A DNA stretch of 14,388 nt from Oscillospiraceae bacterium (GCA_003512525.1 DOQG01000030.1:368-14755); one strand, 5' to 3'; counted from the stretch's first letter, positions 7,107 to 14,162 are shown. Translations and numbers: made by a program. The notes: generated by a model not told the origin, from the sequence alone.

Positions 7107-8009
7107 TTAAGCTAATTGCTCCATAAGCTCGTCTATTGTTTTCTTTTCTGCAAGTCCATCGGAAAATGCCGTTGCACCGCCGGACGCTGTACCAAGTTTA
7201 AGCGCATATTCATAGTCGCCGTTTTCACAGCCTGCGATAAAGCCTGCCACCATTGAATCGCCTGCACCTACGGAATTTCTTACCTTGCCCTTGCAAACTC
7301 CGCAGATGTGAGTTTTGCCGTGTTCGTCAAGAAGTATAGCCCCGTCACCTGCCATCGACACAAGAACATTTACCGCTCCCATCTCTCTGAGCTTTCCTGC
7401 GTACTTTATTATATCCTCATTGGTTTTAAGCTCTACACCGAACATTTCGCCAAGCTCAAAGTTGTTTGGCTTAATAAGGAACGGCTTGTACTTGAGGACG
7501 TTAAGAAGAAGATCCTTTGTTGCATCGACCACAAACCTTATTCTTCTGTCGGCAAGCTGTGCCATTATTCTCTCATAAATGTCCGATGGAAGCGATGAGG
7601 GGATACTGCCTGCAAGCACCAAAGTGTCACCCGGCTTTAGCCCATTCAGCTTTATGAACAGCTCATTGATCGCTTCCAGTTTGATTTCAGGTCCCTGTCC
7701 GTTGAGCTCTGTTTCTTCACCCGATTTGATCTTGACATTTATTCTTGAAAATCCTTTATCAAGGTGAACAAAGTCCGCGTCTATGCCCTTTTCGGCTACA
7801 CCCTTTTCGATCGCCTCGCCGGTAAAGCCCGCTACAAAGCCGAGCGCTCTTGACTTCACACCAAGCTCAGATAACACCAGCGAAACGTTTATTCCCTTTC
7901 CGCCGAAGTATATCTCCTCTCTGTCCGAGCGGTTCACCGCTCCCGCTGTCAGCTCCTTTGTGTGTACGATATAATCAACAGCGGGGTTGAAAGTTACCGT
8001 ATATACCAT
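7107..8009 (-). CDS. fruK: 1-phosphofructokinase
   Basis: This cytosolic kinase uses ATP to convert fructose-1-phosphate, the product of FruA, to fructose-1,6-bisphosphate for glycolysis. It is a PfkB/ribokinase-family protein of 300 aa, a normal length. Motifs seen are the N-terminal TVTFNPAVDYIV, the substrate-binding GGKGINVS (37-44) and the catalytic GAGD with Asp251. Its ATG directly follows the fruR stop (TAAATG), and its GGAGG site lies inside the end of fruR, so translation of the two is probably coupled. Tagatose-6-phosphate kinases are related, but the operon favours fruK. Confidence 0.95.
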   Translation of the reverse strand: MVYTVTFNPAVDYIVHTKELTAGAVNRSDREEIYFGGKGINVSLVLSELGVKSRALGFVAGFTGEAIEKGVAEKGIDADFVHLDKGFSRINVKIKSGEETELNGQGPEIKLEAINELFIKLNGLKPGDTLVLAGSIPSSLPSDIYERIMAQLADRRIRFVVDATKDLLLNVLKYKPFLIKPNNFELGEMFGVELKTNEDIIKYAGKLREMGAVNVLVSMAGDGAILLDEHGKTHICGVCKGKVRNSVGAGDSMVAGFIAGCENGDYEYALKLGTASGGATAFSDGLAEKKTIDELMEQLA

Positions 8010-8756
8010 TTATCCTACCTCCGTTATATCTGCCGCATTGTTATACTTTCTGTTCGGTATTCTGTCTGTGATTATGACAGCCTTGCCAAGTCCCGCAAAT
8101 GTTGCTGAGCTTACCTCATCAAACTTAGAATGGTCTGCAAGAACGTAAACCTCGCGACTGCTCTCTATGGCGGCCGATTTAACTCTCGCCTCATTGACAT
8201 CGGGTGTTGTAAACCCTGCTGTCAGCGATATGCCGTTAGTACCCATAAAGCACTTTGTGAAGTTGTAGTTCTTAAGAGTGAGTACGCATTCCGCCCCGAC
8301 TATCGCCTCTGTGCTTGCTTTTATTTCTCCGCCGGTGATAAACACCTTATAGCCCTTACGCGCCAGCTTCTTAGCGTGAATAAAGCCGTTCGTAACAAAT
8401 GTCACGTCCTTCACATTCAGATAGTCGATCATTTTCTCGGTCGTTGTACCTGCATCAAGGAACACGAAGTCACCATTTTCAATAAGCTCTGCGGCATATT
8501 TTGCAATTGTCATTTTTTCTTCGGTACAGATAGAAGCTTTTTCTTCCACATTCTTTTCAACCGAGGTAAAACTTTCGTTCCTTGACATCGCTCCGCCTCG
8601 TACCTTGATTATTTTACCCTCATTTGCAAGAATAATCAGGTCACGTTTTACCGTTGATGCCGAAACGTCCAGCATTTCGGCAAGTTCTGCGATAGTTACG
8701 CTTGCACGCTCGTTTACCGCTTTGATTATCATTGAATGACGTTCTTCTGTCAGCAT
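8010..8756 (-). CDS. fruR: DeoR-family transcriptional regulator of the fructose operon
   Basis: This cytosolic DNA-binding repressor probably senses fructose-1-phosphate and controls its own operon. The N-terminal winged helix carries the DeoR signature (TIAELAEMLDVSASTVKRDLIILANEGKI region). The C-terminal sugar-phosphate sensor domain has FLDAGTTTEKM and VTNGF, as in DeoR/GlpR proteins. I place the start at the ATG ending 8756, reading MLTEERH, because AGAGG sits 7 bases before it and family members begin this way. The frame is open to an ATG 24 bases further upstream, inside a palindrome, but that one lacks a good site. It is the first gene of the operon, and repeated TTGAGCT boxes flank its promoter. 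Confidence 0.93.
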   Translation of the reverse strand: MLTEERHSMIIKAVNERASVTIAELAEMLDVSASTVKRDLIILANEGKIIKVRGGAMSRNESFTSVEKNVEEKASICTEEKMTIAKYAAELIENGDFVFLDAGTTTEKMIDYLNVKDVTFVTNGFIHAKKLARKGYKVFITGGEIKASTEAIVGAECVLTLKNYNFTKCFMGTNGISLTAGFTTPDVNEARVKSAAIESSREVYVLADHSKFDEVSSATFAGLGKAVIITDRIPNRKYNNAADITEVG

Positions 8757-8772
8757 ATTAAGACCTCTTATA

Positions 8773-8786
8773 AATATCATGATATT
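8773..8786. repeat. 14-bp perfect palindrome before fruR
   Basis: AATATCATGATATT is its own reverse complement. It lies 17 bases upstream of the chosen fruR start, within the fruR leader. It could be a protein-binding site, but such AT-rich palindromes also arise by chance. Confidence 0.4.
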
Positions 8787-8792
8787 ACTTGT

Positions 8793-8883
8793 TTGAGCTG
8801 TTTTAAGCTCTTATGGACTGTTGCTCTCTGTCCTTGAGCTAATAATAACATACCGAAAGTTCAAATTCAAGCACTTTAGCTCA
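8793..8883. promoter_or_regulatory. Candidate FruR operators at the fructose promoter
   Basis: TTGAGCT occurs on the plus strand at 8793-8799 and 8834-8840, and inverted as AGCTCA at 8878-8883 with a weaker AAGCTC at 8805-8810. The copies at 8834 and 8878 bracket the promoter. The copies at 8793-8810 form an inverted pair in the leader. Repeated short boxes around the promoter are typical of DeoR-family sugar repressors. Assignment to FruR is inferred from position. Confidence 0.6.
8842..8870 (-). promoter_or_regulatory. Sigma-A promoter of the fruR-fruK-fruA-ptsH-ptsI operon
   Basis: On the minus strand -35 TTGAAT (8870-8865) is followed after 17 bases by -10 TATTAT (8847-8842), with a TGT extended -10 element just before it. 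Transcription should start near 8835. A TTGAGCT box overlaps the start and another lies just upstream of the -35, consistent with repression by FruR. Confidence 0.8.
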
Positions 8884-8957
8884 GAAACATTCAATTCTGC
8901 GTGATTTTTGTTGTGTTTAACAACAAATGTGAGATGAATTTGTGCACAATGAACAAA

Positions 8958-9098
8958 TTTGAGCAATTACCAACCGTTACGGTTCGTATCCGCTCAATAT
9001 TGACAAATTCAGCTCAAATATTTATTCTTGGCTTTGCACCAAATACACGCCGAATTTCAAAAATCGTTTCATTTTTGAGATAAAAGTACCGTTTTGAG
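8958..9098. repeat. Further TTTGAG(C) boxes between fruR and fic
   Basis: TTTGAGCA is at 8958-8965, and inverted copies are at 8992-8997 (GCTCAA) and 9011-9018 (AGCTCAAA), 20 bases apart. TTTTGAG recurs at 9073-9079 and 9092-9098. They extend the box pattern at the fructose promoter toward the divergent fic gene. An AT-rich inverted repeat (TCAAAAAT 9057-9064 with ATTTTTGA 9071-9078) overlaps the last part. I see no gene in 8884-9165. Confidence 0.45.
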
Positions 9099-9169
9099 TA
9101 TAAACTTTGTAAAAATGCGCCTTTTTTGTGAAGTTCGTATGCATTTCTGCGTGTAATTTATAAAAATCG

Positions 9170-9198
9170 TTGATTTTTGTGAATAAGTGTGCTACAAT
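9170..9198 (+). promoter_or_regulatory. Sigma-A promoter of the fic gene
   Basis: TTGATT (9170-9175) is followed after 17 bases by TACAAT (9193-9198), with a TGC extended -10 element immediately before it. Transcription should start near 9205, giving a leader of about 25 nt that carries the AAGGGGTGG ribosome binding site. Confidence 0.8.
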
Positions 9199-9228
9199 CG
9201 TACTATAATAACAAAAAGGGGTGGTAAT

Positions 9229-10437
9229 ATGGATAAAAAGCCGCTTAAAAAGCTTTTTCACATTGATAAAGAAGCTTACAAATCGGAATATGAAAAGAAA
9301 TTCAACGATGAAGATACTGTACATCTTGATATAGAGATTTCGGGCAATCCTGCTTTCATATGTCAGACAAAAGAAGTGTTCGGCAGTATCATTTCCATCG
9401 AGCGCACCAATACCGCAATTGCAAAAATGTGCTCCAAGCTTCCGGAAAAAGCGCTTATACAATACCGCAACCGTTGTCTTACAGATGAGATCGTACTCAC
9501 AAACAACATAGAGGGCGTACACAGCACACGAAAAGAAATTAACGAGATACTCACAGACCTTTCAAAGAAAGACAGAAAAAAACGTTTTGTCGGACTTGTC
9601 AAAAAATATGCGGCGCTTTCACACAACGAGGAAATACCCCTTAATACAAGCCGCGATATAAGAAAAATATACGACGATATTTTTTACGATGAGATAAATG
9701 CAACCGACCCGGGTAATCTTCCTGACGGCGAAATATTCAGAAAAGGCGATGTAAGCGTATATTCGCCTACACAAAAGGTTATCCATACAGGTATTCACCC
9801 GGAAGCGGAAATAATATCGATAATGGATAAATCATTGGATTTTCTTGAAAACTCCGACTGTGATATCATGATAAGAATAGCTGTGTTTCACTATCTGTTC
9901 GGTTATATTCACCCGTTCTATGACGGCAACGGCAGAACAGACCGTTTTATAAGCAGTTACCTTTTATCAAAACATCTCAATGACCTTATCGGCTATCACA
10001 TTTCTTATACGATAAAAGAAAATATCCATAAGTACTATGACGCTTTTGATATCTGCAATCACCCTCTGAACAAGGGTGACCTTACACCTTTTGTGGAGAT
10101 GTTTCTGAACCTTGTAGACATTTCTATGAAGCAATTATATGATGAAATTAAAGACAAGCTTGATAAATTAAATTTTTACGATGCTTTATGTCCTAAGCTA
10201 CCCAATGCAGATCATAAAGACATTGTAACGCTGTATTATGTGCTGATACAGGCGGCTTTATTTTCCGAGGACGGCATATCCCAGAAAGAGCTCGAAGACT
10301 TCCTGACCACATCCTACTCCTCTGTACGCAACAAGCTAAACTGTATACCGGGCGAATTGCTCATCAAAAATACAAGGGACAGGCACGCGTATTATATGCT
10401 TGACCTTGATAAGGTTGATATGATGTTTTCAAAATAA
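9229..10437 (+). CDS. Fic domain protein, class II (predicted AMP-transferase)
   Basis: Fic enzymes transfer AMP, or sometimes another nucleotide-derived group, from a nucleotide to a hydroxyl on a target protein. The core motif is intact: HPFYDGNGRTDR with catalytic His228 and the phosphate-binding GNGR (233-236). The N-terminal domain carries an autoinhibitory motif of the (S/T)xxxE(G/N) type, TNNIEG, with Thr91, Glu95 and Gly96. That makes it a self-inhibited class II Fic protein. The C-terminal 100 residues (about 305-402) look helical and could be a winged-helix domain. I chose MDKKPLKK as the start (402 aa) because AAGGGGTGG lies just upstream; an in-frame ATG 42 bases earlier lies before the predicted transcription start. 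It is the only clear plus-strand gene here and is rich in AAA codons. Target unknown. Confidence 0.92.
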   Translation: MDKKPLKKLFHIDKEAYKSEYEKKFNDEDTVHLDIEISGNPAFICQTKEVFGSIISIERTNTAIAKMCSKLPEKALIQYRNRCLTDEIVLTNNIEGVHSTRKEINEILTDLSKKDRKKRFVGLVKKYAALSHNEEIPLNTSRDIRKIYDDIFYDEINATDPGNLPDGEIFRKGDVSVYSPTQKVIHTGIHPEAEIISIMDKSLDFLENSDCDIMIRIAVFHYLFGYIHPFYDGNGRTDRFISSYLLSKHLNDLIGYHISYTIKENIHKYYDAFDICNHPLNKGDLTPFVEMFLNLVDISMKQLYDEIKDKLDKLNFYDALCPKLPNADHKDIVTLYYVLIQAALFSEDGISQKELEDFLTTSYSSVRNKLNCIPGELLIKNTRDRHAYYMLDLDKVDMMFSK

Positions 10438-10480
10438 GAACAGCGGCAGACTGTTTAGGCAGTCTGCCGCTGTGTTTATT
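10438..10480. terminator. Shared terminator between fic and the VWA gene
   Basis: A perfect 14-bp stem, ACAGCGGCAGACTG (10440-10453) with CAGTCTGCCGCTGT (10460-10473), closes a 6-nt loop. T-rich tails follow on both strands (GTTTATTT and TTCTTATTTT). It starts 2 bases after the fic stop and ends 2 bases from the VWA stop, so the two convergent genes share it. Confidence 0.88.
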
Positions 10481-11156
10481 TACGGTTGTTGAAATCTTCC
10501 TCTATTTCCTCGCTCCAGTTATCGTTTATCCTGCCCTTACTGCGCATTGCGGTGAGCGGAGCGGAAATTGCGTCATAGATCACCTTTGTACCTTTCTTAT
10601 CTGCGTGATAATTAACGGCTCTGGAGTGTTCGATGCCAAAAGATTCGGCTGTGACTATTGCGTCTATATTTGCTCCGATAAAGAGAAATTCCCAGCCGTA
10701 TTTTGATCTCTGACGCTCTATCATACGTTTTATATCACTCTTGCTGTAATGACGGCTTGCGTTTTCCAGACCGTCGGTTGTTATCACGAATATGGTGTGA
10801 GCGGGTATATCCTCCGGACGTGCGTACTTGTGGATATTTCCTATATGGTTTATTGCTCCGCCTATTGCGTCAAGTAATGCGGTGCATCCGCCTGCGGAGT
10901 AATCGTCACCAGTCATCGGCTTAACGGCGTTGAGAGCCGCTCTGTCGTGAAGTACGGTTGTCGATGTGTCGAACAGAACGGTGGAAACGTATGCTTCGCC
11001 GGGCTGCTTTTTCTGCTTTTCTATCATTGCGTTGAATCCGCCGATCGTGTCGGATTCAAGACCTGCCATTGAACCGCTCCTGTCGAGTATGAATACCATC
11101 TCGGTCGAATGATTTTTCTTGTTTGCTCTTACTGTTTTAACATTTATCTTTTTCAT
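10476..11156 (-). CDS. VWA domain protein with complete MIDAS
   Basis: This is a 226-aa protein that is essentially one von Willebrand factor A domain, a metal-dependent protein-binding fold. The metal ion-dependent adhesion site is complete: Asp25-x-Ser27-x-Ser29 (DRSGSM), Thr92 in GGCTALLDAI, and Asp128 in TTDGLENAS. There is no signal peptide or membrane span, so it is likely cytosolic, unlike surface VWA adhesins. The start has GGAGG 8 bases upstream. It stands alone between two terminators. Related cytosolic VWA proteins occur in stress and phage-linked loci, but its partner here is unknown. It is not obviously TerY. Confidence 0.88.
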   Translation of the reverse strand: MKKINVKTVRANKKNHSTEMVFILDRSGSMAGLESDTIGGFNAMIEKQKKQPGEAYVSTVLFDTSTTVLHDRAALNAVKPMTGDDYSAGGCTALLDAIGGAINHIGNIHKYARPEDIPAHTIFVITTDGLENASRHYSKSDIKRMIERQRSKYGWEFLFIGANIDAIVTAESFGIEHSRAVNYHADKKGTKVIYDAISAPLTAMRSKGRINDNWSEEIEEDFNNRK

Positions 11157-11210
11157 GGTTTTTTCCTCCGCTTATTAATACAGATTCGGGGTTTCTTATC
11201 TTCTGTCTGT

Positions 11211-11239
11211 ATTTTAGCATATAGGGGAATAAAAATGGT
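11211..11239 (-). promoter_or_regulatory. Probable extended -10 promoter of the VWA gene
   Basis: On the minus strand TATGC-TAAAAT gives a -10 TAAAAT (11216-11211) with an extended TGC element. The -35 at the expected 17-base distance is poor. A small GTCGC/GCGAC hairpin (11238-11254) touches that -35 region and could be an operator. Confidence 0.5.
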
Positions 11240-11255
11240 CGCATGAAAAGCGACA

Positions 11256-11293
11256 AATGAAAAATCCTGCGATTTGTATGTGGATCGCAGGAT
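11256..11293 (-). terminator. Terminator after the macrodomain gene
   Basis: A perfect 10-bp stem, ATCCTGCGAT (11264-11273) with ATCGCAGGAT (11284-11293), is followed on the minus strand by five T. It begins 5 bases after the macrodomain stop and separates that operon from the VWA gene. Confidence 0.88.
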
Positions 11294-11298
11294 CTGAT

Positions 11299-12366
11299 TT
11301 ATGCGCCGAGCAACATCTGATCGTAAGAGAACAGCGTTTCGTTTATTGTAATTATGTCGTATATGCCGTTTTTGATAAAATACTCTATTATAATGTCAAA
11401 CCGGTTGCTATGCGACAGGGCATAGCCTGCTTTCATCAGCAGCTCTGCGGTTTCGGGGAGCGACAGACCGAGCGCTATCGCAAAAGCAACGGCTGTGGGC
11501 TTTGACGGCTTATAATCAATATTGCTGCGGATCTTTGAAAACAGCTTGCGGTCAATGTTAGCCTTTTTATAGCACTCCGAATCCTTCATACCGCTTTCAT
11601 CTATCTTGCGCAGGAGCATCTGCGAGAAGCTCTCATCTATACTGCTCAGTGCATCCTCAAGCGTACTGCCTTGTTCCGTTTCTGCTTCGGCTTCGAGAAC
11701 ACACATATCGTCAAACGCTTTTTTGCGTGCAGTTGCAGCCGTAGGAAAGCAATGTGTGGTTGCTATGTCCTGCAGCCTTCCACTGAATAATCTGCGGCGT
11801 TTTTCAGCCGGTTCATCAGTATGGCTCTGAGCGTAAGTATCATCAATGTAGCTTTCTATATCCGAAAACAGCTTGTTTGCCCTTAGAAAGCTGTCGCTGT
11901 CAAAAATGACAATATAGACCGTCATATCGTCAGCCTGTTCGTGAGTGCCGAGAAAATCGAGAATCGTATCTGACGCAACACGGAAAGCCTGTTCTTTCGG
12001 ATAGCCGTAAATTCCTGCTGAAATCATCGGAAACGCGACCGTTTCACAACCATTTTTCAAAGCGAGCGACAAGGAATTTCTGTAACAGCTTTCAAGCAGT
12101 TGCTTTTCGCCTGATTCGCCGCCCCGCCATATAGGACCTACCGTGTGAATTATATATCTGCAAGGCATTTTACAGCCGCTTGTGATTTTGGCTTCACCCG
12201 TCCTGCAACCGCCAAGTGTGAGACACTCCTTGTAAAGCTCCTCACCTGCGGCACGGTGTATTGCACCGTCCACTCCGCCGCCCCCGAGCAATGATTCATT
12301 GGCGGCATTGACTACCGCATCACAAGGAAACTTTGTAATATCTGCACGGACTATCTTTAACGGCAT
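11299..12366 (-). CDS. MacroD-type macrodomain fused to a predicted HTH-like C-terminal domain
   Basis: The N-terminal half (about 1-170) is a macrodomain, which binds ADP-ribose and in this subclass removes it from proteins or deacetylates O-acetyl-ADP-ribose. Seen are Asp9, NAAN (20-23), the catalytic loop GGGGVDGAIH (28-37) and ISAGIYGYP (115-123), as in MacroD/YmdB enzymes. After a charged, low-complexity linker (about 180-245) comes a helical domain (250-355) with an arrangement like an XRE helix-turn-helix (KKANIDRKLFSKIR, then AIALGLSLPETAELLMKAGY). Related tails on macrodomain proteins are known to me in Firmicutes, but I cannot name the domain. Full length is twice that of a lone macrodomain. 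It starts 11 bases after the reductase gene, with AAAGGAG upstream, so the two share an mRNA. Confidence 0.9.
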   Translation of the reverse strand: MPLKIVRADITKFPCDAVVNAANESLLGGGGVDGAIHRAAGEELYKECLTLGGCRTGEAKITSGCKMPCRYIIHTVGPIWRGGESGEKQLLESCYRNSLSLALKNGCETVAFPMISAGIYGYPKEQAFRVASDTILDFLGTHEQADDMTVYIVIFDSDSFLRANKLFSDIESYIDDTYAQSHTDEPAEKRRRLFSGRLQDIATTHCFPTAATARKKAFDDMCVLEAEAETEQGSTLEDALSSIDESFSQMLLRKIDESGMKDSECYKKANIDRKLFSKIRSNIDYKPSKPTAVAFAIALGLSLPETAELLMKAGYALSHSNRFDIIIEYFIKNGIYDIITINETLFSYDQMLLGA

Positions 12367-12377
12367 AATTTTCTCCT

Positions 12378-13373
12378 TTATTTAAGAACGGCTTCGATCG
12401 CGCTTATCTCCTCATCAGTAAAATCAAGCTTATTTATACACTCAACGTTTTCAACTATCTGTGCCGGGCGGCTTGCACCGATAAGGACGGTTGCTACCGC
12501 CTTATTATGAAGCACCCACGAAAGCGCCATCTGCGAGAGCTTCTGTCCTCTGCTCAGCGCAATTTCATTCAGAGCATTAAGACGCTTCAGCATTATATCA
12601 TCAAGCTGTCCCTCAAGCCACGGTGCGCCGCCTTTAGCAAGACGTGAATCTTCGGGAACGCCGTGGAGATACTTATCTGTAAGAAAGCCCTGATAAAGCG
12701 GTGAGAATACGGCAAGGCTGAGGTTGTTGTCGAGGCAGTATTTATCGAGATTGTCACGCTCCACCCAGCGGTTCAGCATTGAATATGAAGGCTGGTTTAC
12801 TACAAAGGGTGTCCTAAGCTCCCTGAAAATCTTCTGTATTTCCTCTGTCTGCTGTTTATTGTAGTTCGATATTCCTACATACAACGCTTTACCCTGTCTT
12901 ACTGCATTGTCAAGTGCGAGTGCGGTTTCTTCAAGAGGTGTATCAGGATCAAAAATGTGATGATAGAATATATCGACATAGTCGATCTTCATACGTTTAA
13001 GACTTTGGTCGAGCGAAGCAGTAAGATACTTTCTTGAACCGTTCTTATCGCCGTAAGGACCGGGCCACATTTCATAACCGGCTTTTGTTGAAATGCACAT
13101 TTCATCACGGTATTCCCTCATACCGCGATCAAGTATCAGCCCGAAGTTCTCTTCTGCGCTTCCGTTGTAAGGGTGTCCGTAGTTATTAGCGAGATCAAAA
13201 TGTGTTATACCATGGTCGAATGCGGTATGTACCATTTTTTCCGCGTTGGAAAAATTCGAGCCGAAGCCGAAATTCTGCCATAAACCCAGTGAAACTGCCG
13301 AAACTTTAAGTCCGCTGTTTCCCAGTCGGTTATATACCATTTTTTCATAACGTTTGTCATCAGCTTTAAACAT
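12378..13373 (-). CDS. Aldo/keto reductase, YghZ (AKR14)-like
   Basis: This is a cytosolic NADPH-dependent reductase of aldehydes or ketones (331 aa). It resembles E. coli YghZ, an L-glyceraldehyde-3-phosphate reductase, over its length: SLGLWQNFG, THFDLANNYG, GSAEENFG, STKAGYEMWPGPYG and QPSYSMLNRWV all match the pattern of that group. The expected catalytic tetrad is Asp60, Tyr65, Lys97 and His139. The NADP-binding end shows VLIGASRPAQIVENV. The start has GGAGG 7 bases upstream. It is the first gene of an operon with the macrodomain protein. Detoxification of methylglyoxal-type aldehydes or general stress is plausible, but the substrate is inferred from family only. Confidence 0.93.
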   Translation of the reverse strand: MFKADDKRYEKMVYNRLGNSGLKVSAVSLGLWQNFGFGSNFSNAEKMVHTAFDHGITHFDLANNYGHPYNGSAEENFGLILDRGMREYRDEMCISTKAGYEMWPGPYGDKNGSRKYLTASLDQSLKRMKIDYVDIFYHHIFDPDTPLEETALALDNAVRQGKALYVGISNYNKQQTEEIQKIFRELRTPFVVNQPSYSMLNRWVERDNLDKYCLDNNLSLAVFSPLYQGFLTDKYLHGVPEDSRLAKGGAPWLEGQLDDIMLKRLNALNEIALSRGQKLSQMALSWVLHNKAVATVLIGASRPAQIVENVECINKLDFTDEEISAIEAVLK

Positions 13374-13408
13374 TTTAAAACCTCCACATATCTGTTTTTT
13401 ATGAATTT

Positions 13409-13437
13409 ATTATACACTGAAAGCAGTTGAATTTCAA
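13409..13437 (-). promoter_or_regulatory. Sigma-A promoter of the reductase-macrodomain operon
   Basis: On the minus strand -35 TTGAAA (13437-13432) is followed after 17 bases by a perfect -10 TATAAT (13414-13409). Transcription should start near 13402, about 30 bases before the start codon. Confidence 0.85.
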
Positions 13438-13450
13438 CCGTTATCCCGAA

Positions 13451-13495
13451 ATAAAAAAATAACCTCATGTAAACGGAAAAACCGAAAACACGAGG
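13451..13495 (-). terminator. Terminator after the zinc-ribbon gene
   Basis: On the minus strand CCTCGTGT pairs with ACATGAGG (one G-U pair), then a 3-base internal loop and CGG/CCG close a T loop. TTATTTTTTTAT follows. It begins about 20 bases after the zinc-ribbon stop and lies just upstream of the reductase promoter. Confidence 0.82.
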
Positions 13496-13516
13496 CTACT
13501 TTGCAATATGTATTAC

Positions 13517-14056
13517 TTATCTTAAAAAGCCGAAGCTTCTTATAATTGCGGGTTCCTTAGCCTTGCCGGAGCAGATCTGGAAGAAAGAAATTATCTTTAT
13601 AACCCATAAAATTCCCTGTAATATCGGGAATGCAATCCAACCGAGGAAAGGAATTATAAGAACGAATACAGAAAGGATAGAAACAACGGTTATCTTAAGA
13701 GCCTGTCTTACATGGAACATTGTGTACTTTGATGAGTGGGTTGCGAGGAGGGCAACAATGATGCCGATAAAATCCATAAGGTAACAAAGCATAGCAAAAA
13801 CCTTGTTATCGGATATATCCTTAGGATCAAATTCAGCCGTATGATCATACGGATCATAGCCTGGAGCAGCCGCATACGCTCCCTGAGGAGGAATTGCACC
13901 CTGCTGAGGCGGTATAGCATTTTGCTGGGGAGGTACTGCATTCTGCTGAGGGGGCACTGCACCCTGAGGTTGCGCATTGCCGAACTGTACACCACAAGTC
14001 GTGCAGAATAAAGCGCTGTCATCCAGCTGTGTTTTGCAATTAGGACATGTTTTCAT
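13517..14056 (-). CDS. Zinc-ribbon, proline/glutamine-rich membrane protein
   Basis: From the chosen start the protein has 179 aa. It begins with a zinc ribbon whose ligands are Cys4, Cys7, Cys18 and Cys21 (CPNC and CTTC). A Pro/Gln-rich linker of four near-identical seven-residue repeats follows (PPQQNA-type, about 32-60). The rest is a hydrophobic domain with three or so membrane spans (about 85-105, 120-140, 142-162) like DUF4870-type proteins, with the HVRQAL motif between spans. The function is unknown; zinc-ribbon plus membrane tail proteins of this sort are common in Firmicutes. I use the second ATG (MKTCPN) because AAGGAG lies 7 bases before it, whereas the first ATG is only 1 base from the site. 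It is a single-gene unit. Confidence 0.85.
   Translation of the reverse strand: MKTCPNCKTQLDDSALFCTTCGVQFGNAQPQGAVPPQQNAVPPQQNAIPPQQGAIPPQGAYAAAPGYDPYDHTAEFDPKDISDNKVFAMLCYLMDFIGIIVALLATHSSKYTMFHVRQALKITVVSILSVFVLIIPFLGWIAFPILQGILWVIKIISFFQICSGKAKEPAIIRSFGFLR
13883..13966. repeat. Four tandem 21-bp repeats inside the zinc-ribbon gene
   Basis: Four in-frame 21-base units begin at 13883, 13904, 13925 and 13946. Each starts CTGAGG or CTGGGG and encodes seven residues of the A(V/I)PPQQ(N/G) type. The units differ by several substitutions, mostly at third codon positions. Copy number could vary between strains without breaking the frame. Confidence 0.85.
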
Positions 14057-14133
14057 ATTCATTCTCCTTGATTACCGTGTCTTACAGTTATTGTTGACTT
14101 TCCTGTAGACGAATATTGTAATTTCTTGCTATT

Positions 14134-14162
14134 ATTATAGCATTTTTGTTCCGGTATGTCAA
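14134..14162 (-). promoter_or_regulatory. Consensus sigma-A promoter of the zinc-ribbon gene
   Basis: On the minus strand -35 TTGACA (14162-14157), a 17-base spacer and -10 TATAAT (14139-14134) match the consensus exactly, with a TGC extended element. A 16-bp dyad, TGCTAT-TATT-ATAGCA (14127-14142), covers the -10 and could be an operator. The stretch 14163-14330 further right is very AT-rich, with no supported gene. Confidence 0.88.

Noticed and set aside
8757..8780. Upstream ATG extending fruR by eight residues
   Set aside because: It lies inside a palindrome and lacks a ribosome binding site, whereas the ATG ending at 8756 has AGAGG and the usual DeoR N-terminus.
9022..9522. Minus-strand open frame of 166 codons over the fic start
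   Set aside because: It is antisense to fic and its promoter, rich in Phe, Tyr and Cys as expected of shadow translation, and has no good ribosome binding site.
13736..14022. Overlapping plus- and minus-strand frames across the zinc-ribbon gene
   Set aside because: They are by-products of the 21-bp repeat and the real gene's codon pattern; only the zinc-ribbon frame has a ribosome binding site, promoter and domain motifs.
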